From: Syntrophaceae bacterium
Lineage (GTDB): Bacteria; Desulfobacterota; SM23-61
Reading direction: 5' to 3'
Length of the DNA stretch: 5,374 bases
NCBI GenBank assembly: GCA_003154025.1
Contig: PMCE01000174.1
Location: 16,799 to 22,172 of the forward strand
Translations under genes and position numbers: made by a program
Notes under the pieces: generated by a model
Seen by the model: the letters and a program-made list of their open reading frames with translations, nothing else
Told to the model about the DNA's origin: nothing
Databases searched by the model: none
Shown here: piece after piece, positions 1 through 4,572 of the stretch
How the letters are laid out: each line of letters opens with the position of its first letter
How positions within the stretch are numbered: position 1 is the stretch's first letter

Positions 1-609
1 GAGCTCGAGATCCCCAGCTTTGTCGAGAACAGTCCCCGACGCTGCTATCATTGTAAGATGGAGCTGTTCAGCCTCTGCCAGGAAAAGGCCAAGGCCCTAG
101 GGCTGAAATCTGTGGCCGACGGGTCAAACCTGGATGACATGGGCGATTTCCGCCCGGGTATGGAAGCGGCCCGGGAAACCGGAGTCCGCAGCCCCCTGAA
201 GGAAGGGGGGTTGACCAAGGAAGATATCCGCCTTTTGAGCCGGTCTCTGGGCCTGCCGACCTGGGATAAGCCCTCCCTGGCCTGCCTGGCCTCCCGTTTT
301 CCCTACGGCACGGAGATCACCCCTCCGCGCCTGGGGCAAATTCAGCAGGCCGAAGATTACCTGCGCGGGTTGGGGTTCAGGCAGATTCGGGTACGCTATC
401 ATGGAAACATCGCGCGCATTGAGGTGCCCCCCGCGGAGCTGGTCCGATTCCTGGAGGAAGACACCCGCGTTAATGTGGTCCGATACCTGAAGGAAACCGG
501 ATTCACCTATGTTACCTTGGATCTCCAGGGATACCGAACGGGGGCCATGAACGAGGTTCTGGGCCTGAAAAGCGAAGATGGAGAGCTCAAGCCGAACCCC
601 CGGGGGTAG
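1..609 (+). CDS. larE: LarE, ATP-dependent sacrificial sulfur transferase (5' partial)
   Basis: LarE adenylates and then thiolates the carboxylates of the pyridinium biscarboxylate precursor made by LarB, a cytoplasmic step in making the nickel-pincer cofactor of lactate racemase and other LarA-type enzymes. The frame is open from base 1 and ends at TAG 607-609, giving 202 residues. About 65-70 residues, including the N-terminal PP-loop ATP motif, lie outside the window. Family blocks are clear: DGSNLDD and FRPG (partial residues 40-53), GVRSPL, GLPTWDKPSLACLASRFPYG, RVRYHGNIARIEV, and a C-terminal YVTLDLQGYRTGAMNE. A CYHC motif (bases 43-54) plus the Cys of CLASR (283-285) gives three cysteines, the pattern known from iron-sulfur-cluster-dependent LarE proteins. 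In single-Cys relatives the CLASR cysteine is the sacrificial sulfur donor. No larB, larC or larA is visible here. Family identity is secure; the cluster type is inferred. Confidence 0.93.
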   Translation, partial: ELEIPSFVENSPRRCYHCKMELFSLCQEKAKALGLKSVADGSNLDDMGDFRPGMEAARETGVRSPLKEGGLTKEDIRLLSRSLGLPTWDKPSLACLASRFPYGTEITPPRLGQIQQAEDYLRGLGFRQIRVRYHGNIARIEVPPAELVRFLEEDTRVNVVRYLKETGFTYVTLDLQGYRTGAMNEVLGLKSEDGELKPNPRG

Positions 610-665
610 AATACCTGGCGCGGCGATCGGCTTTGACTCGCTCCGGGGATGGAGTAAAATTTCCT

Positions 666-694
666 TTGCATTTGGAATGGGAAATGCATATGAT
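666..694 (+). promoter_or_regulatory. Putative sigma-70 promoter of the ftsB-like gene
   Basis: TTGCAT (666-671) and TATGAT (689-694) are separated by 17 bases. The -10 matches TATAAT at five of six positions, while the -35 matches TTGACA only at its TTG. Transcription would start near 701, a few bases before the Shine-Dalgarno at 708-714. It would let the downstream gene be expressed independently of larE. This is a pattern match only. Confidence 0.4.
667..688. repeat. 7-bp inverted repeat in the ftsB promoter spacer
   Basis: TGCATTT (667-673) and AAATGCA (682-688) are exact reverse complements separated by eight bases. The pair fills the spacer of the proposed ftsB promoter and abuts its -10. 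It is operator-like in placement, but 7-bp arms are short enough to occur by chance. Confidence 0.35.
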
Positions 695-705
695 TTCGAA
701 AAGGT

Positions 706-716
706 AGAAAGGAGAT
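706..716 (+). promoter_or_regulatory. Shine-Dalgarno that selects the GTG start of ftsB
   Basis: AGAAAGGAGAT is a near-ideal anti-16S match ending about 12 bases before GTG 728. The in-frame ATGs further upstream (578 and 677) have no comparable site. The spacing is slightly long but acceptable, and it gives a protein of the usual FtsB length. Confidence 0.6.
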
Positions 717-727
717 CCGGCTCTTCC

Positions 728-1018
728 GTGCAATCTTGGGGATTCATCCGAAAGAAATATTTTCTCCTGGTGGGGCTTTCCATCTCGGGGATGATCCTTT
801 TTGCGATCTTCGGCGGCCGAGGGCTCATGCAGATTTATCATTTGAAGGAGGAACGGAACCGAATCGAGGGGAGCAACGCTCGGCTGCAGGAAGAAAACCG
901 GAAATTGGCCGAAAAGGTCAACCGTCTCCGAAATAACAAGGATGAAGTGGAAAAGGTTGCCCGGGAGGAACTGGGGTTGGTAAAAAAGGGAGAGGTGGTC
1001 TACCAATTTGAGAAGTAG
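728..1018 (+). CDS. ftsB: FtsB/DivIC-family cell division protein
   Basis: FtsB is a small bitopic inner-membrane protein that binds FtsL and FtsQ through a periplasmic coiled coil and helps activate septal peptidoglycan synthesis. From GTG 728 the product is 96 aa: a short cytoplasmic N-terminus with FIRKK, one membrane segment at about residues 11-29, a heptad-rich charged helix at about 33-70 (LKEERNRIEGSNARLQEENRKL), and the typical tail EKVAREELGLVKKGEVVYQF. The frame stays open back to ATG 578, but that start would add 50 atypical residues and overlap larE. GTG is preferred because of the Shine-Dalgarno at 706-716 and the family length of roughly 90-105 aa. It has a possible promoter of its own and no clear terminator after it. 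FtsB and DivIC share this architecture; the name ftsB rests on the Gram-negative context. Confidence 0.85.
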   Translation: MQSWGFIRKKYFLLVGLSISGMILFAIFGGRGLMQIYHLKEERNRIEGSNARLQEENRKLAEKVNRLRNNKDEVEKVAREELGLVKKGEVVYQFEK

Positions 1019-1131
1019 GGGGAAGACGCTTGATTTCCTTTCCGCTGCTAAATAAACCGCTAGGTCTCATTCGCGTTCAAGCCATCCGCCCGCCTTTCAG
1101 AAAGCAAAATCCGCCATTCAGCCCAAAAAGC

Positions 1132-1149
1132 TGTGTCAGATTTGACTCA
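1132..1149. repeat. 18-bp near-palindrome, operator-like
   Basis: TGTGTCA (1132-1138) and TGACTCA (1143-1149) are inverted with a 4-base spacer and match at six of seven positions. The geometry (7-bp arms, N4 spacer) resembles a site for a dimeric regulator. No promoter is evident immediately beside it, so its role is unknown and it could be chance. Confidence 0.3.
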
Positions 1150-1216
1150 AAGGGATAGATAAATTGGCACAAAAGGGAACATTTATGCCCCTTAATGGAC
1201 GGTGAAAGGAAGCAAA

Positions 1217-1242
1217 ACCCCGATGGCCTTTTTGCCCGGGGT
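1217..1242. terminator. Strong stem-loop, possible weak terminator
   Basis: ACCCCG (1217-1222) pairs with CGGGGT (1237-1242). After a 2-base AT bulge, GGC (1225-1227) pairs with GCC (1234-1236), closing a CTTTTT loop. No T-run follows on the + strand. On the minus strand the stem runs into a short TTTT. It may end ftsB transcription or antisense transcription, but it is not a canonical intrinsic terminator. Confidence 0.3.
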
Positions 1243-1353
1243 CCTCGATCGAAAGGCCGGAACAGACTTCCCCGCCTTCCTCCCTAAAACAAATAATTGA
1301 AATAAATTAAGGGATTATTTAGAAAATAGGGATATAATTAGGCATAATTTAAA

Positions 1354-1372
1354 TAAAATTATAATAATTTTA
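1354..1372. promoter_or_regulatory. 19-bp palindrome, candidate operator
   Basis: TAAAATTAT, a central A (1363), then ATAATTTTA form a palindrome with perfect 9-bp arms, eight bases upstream of the -35 hexamer. The AAAATTAT half recurs exactly at 1386-1393, overlapping the end of the -35 and the spacer. A shorter AATTAT lies on the -10 at 1404-1409, and an inverted partner ATAATTT lies at 1344-1350. Repeated half-sites upstream of, within and across a promoter are the usual layout of a repressor or autoregulator, and the gene immediately downstream encodes an XRE-type protein. That pairing is inferred, and low complexity raises the chance of coincidental palindromes. Confidence 0.5.
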
Positions 1373-1380
1373 GAAAAATA
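1361..1380 (+). promoter_or_regulatory. UP element of the pil-operon promoter
   Basis: The 20 bases directly before the -35 match the known UP-element consensus (AAAWWTWTTTT, two free bases, AAAA, three free bases) at 13 of 15 defined positions, with mismatches at positions 2 and 6. It sits where the RNA polymerase alpha C-terminal domains bind. It overlaps the 19-bp palindrome, so a bound regulator could compete with polymerase. Confidence 0.55.
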
Positions 1381-1409
1381 TTGACAAAATTATTTGGTTA
1401 TGGAATTAT
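1381..1409 (+). promoter_or_regulatory. Main promoter of the HTH-flgO-like-pilMNOP operon
   Basis: A perfect TTGACA (1381-1386) is followed after 17 bases by AATTAT (1404-1409). TGG at 1401-1403 supplies an extended -10 (TGn), which can compensate for the poor -10 hexamer. A looser -10 (TATTTT, 1407-1412) has 20-base spacing and is less likely. Initiation is expected near 1415-1417, leaving a leader of about 56 bases. No other convincing promoter lies between here and pilP. Confidence 0.6.
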
Positions 1410-1417
1410 TTTTGCAC

Positions 1418-1451
1418 TTAGGAATATCGGTAGCATTGCCGAAAAGCCTAA
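1418..1451 (+). promoter_or_regulatory. Leader stem-loop upstream of the HTH gene
   Basis: TTAGG (1418-1422) pairs with CCTAA (1447-1451), and TCGGTA (1427-1432) pairs with TGCCGA (1437-1442, one G-U) around a GCAT loop, with an unpaired internal loop between. It would sit at the very 5' end of the transcript. It could stabilise the mRNA or, as DNA, be a protein site. It is not followed by a T-run, so it is not a terminator, and it matches no riboswitch I recognise. Confidence 0.35.
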
Positions 1452-1472
1452 TATCCCCGCAGAATACCCAAT

Positions 1473-1673
1473 ATGAACTCTCTGAAGAGGTACCGTGAGA
1501 AGTTGTTGATGAGCAAGGCCGAGTTGGCTCGCAAGGCCGGTCTTTCGGCGCTGACCATTGACCGGATTGAAAAAGGGAAAACCTGCCGCCTGGAGACCAA
1601 GAGGAAGATCATCTTGGCATTGGGCTTGCAATTAAACGACCGGGGGAAGATTTTCACCGAGGATCGAACATAA
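1473..1673 (+). CDS. Small XRE-type helix-turn-helix transcriptional regulator
   Basis: This 66-aa protein is almost entirely one DNA-binding domain. LMSKAELARKAGLSALTIDRIEKGKT (residues 12-37) is a classic XRE/Cro helix-turn-helix, with helix 2 at SKAELARKAG and the recognition helix at SALTIDRIEKG. ETKRKIILALGL (42-53) supplies the closing helix. No sensing or dimerisation domain follows, so it probably binds DNA as a Cro-like dimer. ATG 1473 keeps the first helix (LKRYREKLL); ATG 1509 would delete it. There is no good Shine-Dalgarno before 1473, suggesting weak translation. It lies about 57 bases after the predicted transcription start and 43 bases before the next gene, with no terminator between, so it is probably the operon's first gene. 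Control of its own promoter is inferred from the operator-like half-sites. It is not an antitoxin by context, since no toxin gene is adjacent. Confidence 0.85.
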   Translation: MNSLKRYREKLLMSKAELARKAGLSALTIDRIEKGKTCRLETKRKIILALGLQLNDRGKIFTEDRT

Positions 1674-1716
1674 TCCTGGCAACTCAGCTTGCCCATTCAA
1701 GGATCAGGGGAAGACT

Positions 1717-2937
1717 ATGAGAATCGGATCTATTCCAGCCATCGGGAAGAGTACGGGGGCGTCAAAGCGAAGGGATCTCCCCGGGGGGTTCCCTTCCGGA
1801 ATCGCCCTCTTCCTCCTCATTCTTCTAGCGCTGATGTTTGCCGGAAAAGGGATCGCCGCGGAGAAGGCCAACCCTCCGGCCCCGCAGACCGAGCAGGAAT
1901 TGGCCACGGAGAAGTTCCTGTCCAACCTGGAAGGGGCTCTGTCCCAGAAATTCTTCGATTACCGCAAGCGGCCTAAGATCCGGGTGGCGGTCTTCGACTT
2001 CACGGATGGAGAGGGGAACGTGGTCAAGGCCGGGGTGAGCTGGGCAGATCAAATCGCCCGACGCCTTTATTCGCAAACCCAGTTCGATGTTATCAGCCAC
2101 GAACAGGTGACTCGTTATCTTAGTTGGAACAGCTTGGGAACGATCGGGAGCTTGGATGCCGCCAGTTTGCGGCTGCTCCAGAGGCGGATCAACACCATGG
2201 ACCCGAGCAACGGCATTCACGTCCTGATTACCGGGGAGGTGAAGAAAGGGGTGGGACGGAGCCTGCAGATCCGGGTCTCTCTGGTCAATTTTGAATTCAA
2301 AGTCGGCGAGATGGAACTGGAAAAAAACCTGCTTGACTTCGTGCCCTTGGCGGCGGAGATCCCGTTGCCTACGGAACAGGCGCTGCAGGAAGCCGGCGAA
2401 ATTCTGGTCCGGGGGGAGAAACAGAGCCTTACCGAAGGACGTCTGGTGGTCCTGGCCAATACCCGGGGGTACCCGTTGATCGACAGCGAGTATCTGAGCC
2501 GATTCCAGAAAGACCAGCCTTTCGATTGGGAAAAGATTCCGTATGTCTTGATGGTCGGGAAAGAAGATTACGCCATGCCCAAACAGGTTCAAGTTGGAAC
2601 CGGGAAGGTGTCCCTGATTCCCCTGCAGCTTCCCCCCAGCGCTCCCAAACGGCTGGAGCATTCTTTCCTCCATGGGAAATGCGCCACCAACGAGGTCTAT
2701 TTCGATGAAATGATACCGGCCATGAAGTACCAGATCAGCGCCTCCTTCATCGACTTGCACAACAGCCAGACTTATTCCGACTTGACGGAAGTTGAAGTCT
2801 ATCCGGGGACCACCACCATCGTGGTGCTGTCGTTCTTTGTCCCCAGCGAGAAGGAGAGGATCCGCAGCGGCATCCTCCCCCGTATCAACATCTTCCATCT
2901 GTATGGCAAAGGGGTTGAGATTTTGCCGAGAGGGTAA
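1717..2937 (+). CDS. Exported protein with FlgO/CsgG-like domain, upstream of pilM
   Basis: The product is 406 aa, and I do not recognise it as a named gene. A basic n-region precedes a hydrophobic stretch (28-43) ending in GKGIAAEKA, a probable Sec signal peptide cut near residue 48. There is no lipobox cysteine, so it is not a lipoprotein. Residues 87-205 resemble the FlgO/CsgG/TolB-N fold: KIRVAVFDFTDGEG, then ADQIARRLYSQTQFDVISHEQVTRYL, a GIHVLITGEV strand and LQIRVSLVNFEFKVGEMELEKNL. The C-terminal half (about 240-406) is of unknown type, probably rich in beta strands (YQISASFIDLHNSQTYSDLTEVEVYPGT), with a single Cys at 322. AGGGGA at 1706-1711 is a good Shine-Dalgarno for ATG 1717, and the stop is only six bases before pilM. 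A periplasmic or outer-membrane-associated role in pilus assembly is inferred from position only. The domain call rests on pattern, not on a search. Confidence 0.75.
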   Translation: MRIGSIPAIGKSTGASKRRDLPGGFPSGIALFLLILLALMFAGKGIAAEKANPPAPQTEQELATEKFLSNLEGALSQKFFDYRKRPKIRVAVFDFTDGEGNVVKAGVSWADQIARRLYSQTQFDVISHEQVTRYLSWNSLGTIGSLDAASLRLLQRRINTMDPSNGIHVLITGEVKKGVGRSLQIRVSLVNFEFKVGEMELEKNLLDFVPLAAEIPLPTEQALQEAGEILVRGEKQSLTEGRLVVLANTRGYPLIDSEYLSRFQKDQPFDWEKIPYVLMVGKEDYAMPKQVQVGTGKVSLIPLQLPPSAPKRLEHSFLHGKCATNEVYFDEMIPAMKYQISASFIDLHNSQTYSDLTEVEVYPGTTTIVVLSFFVPSEKERIRSGILPRINIFHLYGKGVEILPRG

Positions 2938-2943
2938 GGCGTC

Positions 2944-3999
2944 ATGGGGCTTTTTTCCAAGGATGAACTGCTTGGTCTAGACATCGGTTCGAATTCCATC
3001 AAAGCGGTGGAACTGGACTGGCGCAAGAAGAGCCCGAAGCTCAGGCTCTTCGGAATGGTCCACCTTCCCCCGGAGGCCATCGTAGACGGGGCTTTCATGG
3101 ATTCGGCCAGCATCGTAGACTCCATCCGGAGCCTCGTCGAGGGGCTGAAGGTGAAGACCAAGAACGTGGCCGTCTCGATCTCCGGCCACTCGGTCTACAT
3201 TAAGACCATCAACGTCCCCAACATGTCCAAGGAACAGCTCGAAGAGAGCATCAAGTGGGAGGCGGAACAGCAGATCCCCTTCGATATCGAGGATGTCAAC
3301 ATTGACTTCCAGATCCTGGACACGCAGACCACTCCGGACCAGATGCCCGTTCTTCTGGTGGCGGCCAAGAAGGACATGATCAATGACTACACGGCGGTGA
3401 TCGAGGAAGCCGGCCTGTCCCCCACCATCGTGGACGTGGACTCCTTCGCCATCGAAAACGCCTACAATCTGAATTATGACTCTCCCCCCGATGAAGTAGC
3501 GGCCCTGGTCAACATCGGGGCCAGCGTGATGAACATCAACATCCTCCAGGGGGGCAGTTCCGCCTTCACCCGGGACATCTCCATCGGAGGCCGCCAGATC
3601 ACCGAGGAGATCCAGAAAAGATTGAAGATGACCTACGAAGAGGCCGAAGCGCTGAAAGTAAAGGACCGGGATGCGGGGGCCCAGAGCGGGGAGGTGGACA
3701 AGATCATCCAGGGCACCGCCGAGCAGTTGGCTACGGAAGTGCGCCGGTCTCTGGAATTTTTCGCCGCCTCTTCGTCCTTCGGGGAGATCAAGAAGATCTA
3801 CCTCAGCGGAGGATGCGCCAGGATCCGGATGTTGCCGTCCCTGATCGAGGAGCGGATCGGGACTCCGGTAGAGGTCTTCAACCCCTTTACCAAGATCGAA
3901 TACAATATGGATGATTTCAGCCCGGAATACATCAAAGAGGTGGGCCCCCTGGCTGCCGTGGCCGTTGGATTAGCCTTGAGGAGGGAGGATTTGAAATGA
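2944..3999 (+). CDS. pilM: PilM, actin-like cytoplasmic T4P assembly protein
   Basis: PilM is a FtsA/actin-fold ATP-binding protein on the cytoplasmic face of the inner membrane. It binds the N-terminal tail of PilN and couples the motor ATPases to the alignment complex. The 351-aa length matches the family (about 350). Visible motifs are the phosphate-1 loop LGLDIGSNSIKAVEL (10-24), the family block INVPNMSKEQLEESIKWEAEQQIPFDIEDV (89-118), VLLVAAKKDMI (136-146), the second nucleotide strand ALVNIGASVMNI (187-198), FTRDISIGGRQITEEIQ (208-224) and the adenosine-site strand IYLSGGCARI (285-294). GAGAGGG at 2928-2934 is the likely Shine-Dalgarno. Its stop overlaps the pilN start (ATGA at 3996-3999), implying translational coupling. 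It is intact, with no missing motif. Confidence 0.96.
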   Translation: MGLFSKDELLGLDIGSNSIKAVELDWRKKSPKLRLFGMVHLPPEAIVDGAFMDSASIVDSIRSLVEGLKVKTKNVAVSISGHSVYIKTINVPNMSKEQLEESIKWEAEQQIPFDIEDVNIDFQILDTQTTPDQMPVLLVAAKKDMINDYTAVIEEAGLSPTIVDVDSFAIENAYNLNYDSPPDEVAALVNIGASVMNINILQGGSSAFTRDISIGGRQITEEIQKRLKMTYEEAEALKVKDRDAGAQSGEVDKIIQGTAEQLATEVRRSLEFFAASSSFGEIKKIYLSGGCARIRMLPSLIEERIGTPVEVFNPFTKIEYNMDDFSPEYIKEVGPLAAVAVGLALRREDLK

Positions 4000-4562
4000 T
4001 CCGGATCAACCTCCTGCCGGTACGCGAGAAGAAGAAGAAGGAGAGCACCCGCAAGATGTTCTCCATCCTCGGGCTGGCCCTGATCCTGGTGGGCGTGATT
4101 ATCGTCTTTTTCCACCTATCCCTCGCCAGTCAGATCAATCAGGTGCAGACCCAGATGACCGCCTACAACGAAGAGATCCGAAGGCTGAAGATCGACACCA
4201 AAGATGTGGAAAAATTCAAGGCCGAGAAGGAAGACCTGCAGCGCAGGCTGAACATCATCTATACCCTCCAGCGGGCCAAAACGGGGCCGGTCCGGGTTTT
4301 GGATGACGTAGCTACCTCCCTTCCCGGAAAGCTCTGGCTCACGGCTTTGAAAGAAAAGGGCGGGAAGATGGAGATAAAAGGCGTCGCTTTCGACAACCAG
4401 GACATCGCCACGTACATGACCAACTTGGAAAAGTCCGGGGTGATCAGGAACGTCGAGCTGGTCATCGCCCAACAACTGGAGAAGAAAGACCTGAAGCTGA
4501 AGGAATTCACCCTGACCTGTCAAGTGAATTACGCCAGCTTGCCCGGCGGGCCGACTCCGTAA
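3996..4562 (+). CDS. pilN: PilN, inner-membrane T4P alignment protein
   Basis: PilN is a bitopic inner-membrane protein whose cytoplasmic tail inserts into PilM and whose periplasmic domain heterodimerises with PilO. The conserved PilM-binding motif is at the very start (MIRINLLPVRE, 1-11), followed by a basic KKKK patch, one membrane helix at about 22-44, a coiled coil at about 46-93, and a ferredoxin-like fold from about 97 (VLDDVATSLPGKLWLTALKEKGGKMEIKGVAFDNQDIATYMTNLEKSG) to the final strand FTLTCQVNY (171-179). At 188 aa it is of normal length. GGAGG at 3984-3988, seven bases before the ATG, is an excellent Shine-Dalgarno inside the end of pilM. Its lone cysteine (175) lies in the last strand of the periplasmic domain. 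Confidence 0.94.
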   Translation: MIRINLLPVREKKKKESTRKMFSILGLALILVGVIIVFFHLSLASQINQVQTQMTAYNEEIRRLKIDTKDVEKFKAEKEDLQRRLNIIYTLQRAKTGPVRVLDDVATSLPGKLWLTALKEKGGKMEIKGVAFDNQDIATYMTNLEKSGVIRNVELVIAQQLEKKDLKLKEFTLTCQVNYASLPGGPTP

Positions 4563-4565
4563 GGA
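4560..4565 (+). promoter_or_regulatory. pilO Shine-Dalgarno embedded in the pilN stop
   Basis: TAAGGA combines the pilN stop codon TAA (4560-4562) with an AAGGA ribosome-binding site seven bases before the pilO ATG. GGAG at 4567-4570 lies too close to the ATG to be the main site. The arrangement favours re-initiation by ribosomes finishing pilN and should keep the two heterodimer partners in balance. Confidence 0.55.
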
Positions 4566-4572
4566 TGGAGAG

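Larger units (their letters stand above)
1285..1410. other. A+T-rich island (about 85% A+T)
   Basis: By direct count 107 of 126 bases are A or T, against clearly G+C-rich genes on both sides. It contains ATAATT at 1293, 1334, 1344 and 1364 and the reverse complement AATTAT at 1294+ positions listed under the half-site feature. The three copies at 1334, 1344 and 1364 are spaced by 10 and 20 bases, close to helical repeats. The region may be curved, easily melted or bound by a nucleoid protein, and it supplies the UP element of the promoter at 1381. Confidence 0.75.
1329..1457. repeat. Interrupted inverted repeat bracketing the pil-operon promoter
   Basis: GGGATATAATTAGGC (1329-1343) and GCCTAATATCCC (1446-1457) are inverted copies. 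The second, reversed, reads GGGATATTAGGC, identical to the first except for a 3-base gap. The arms lie about 100 bases apart on either side of the promoter. Paired protein sites with DNA looping are possible, as is coincidence. Confidence 0.3.
1019..1472. other. 454-bp gene-free region between ftsB and the pil operon
   Basis: No credible ORF, tRNA or CRISPR repeat is visible on either strand. The first part (1019-1284) is of ordinary composition and holds a near-palindrome (1132-1149) and a stem-loop (1217-1242), plus a weak direct repeat of ATCCGCC followed by TTCAG (near 1084-1100 and 1109-1121). The second part is a sharp A+T-rich island leading into a promoter and a short leader, listed separately. 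The change of composition near 1285 is abrupt. Confidence 0.8.

Noticed and set aside
596..607. 12-bp palindrome ACCCCCGGGGGT at the larE stop
   Set aside because: It has no loop, so it cannot form a terminator hairpin, and a C-run next to a G-run is easily produced by proline and glycine codons.
641..660. CTCC/GGAG hairpin followed by TAAAAT as a larE terminator
   Set aside because: A four-base stem with no T-run is too weak to call.
578..727. Longer N-terminus for the ftsB product from ATG 578 or 677
   Set aside because: These starts lack a Shine-Dalgarno, the added residues are unlike FtsB, and the first overlaps larE.
124..828. 234-codon minus-strand ORF
   Set aside because: It lies antisense to larE and ftsB, both with clear family motifs. 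The translation is low-complexity and resembles no family, as expected for a shadow in G+C-rich DNA.
1165..1180. Possible sigma-54 promoter (TGGCAC)
   Set aside because: TGGCAC matches the -24 element, but the -12 position reads GGAA instead of TTGC, so the essential GC is missing.
1195..1287. 30-codon ORF starting ATGGACGGTG
   Set aside because: It has no ribosome site and no recognisable motif, and it runs through the stem-loop at 1217-1242.
1825..2898. 357-codon minus-strand ORF
   Set aside because: It is antisense to the FlgO-like gene, which has a signal peptide, a good ribosome site and operon spacing. The minus-strand product is Gly/Gln/His-rich shadow sequence.
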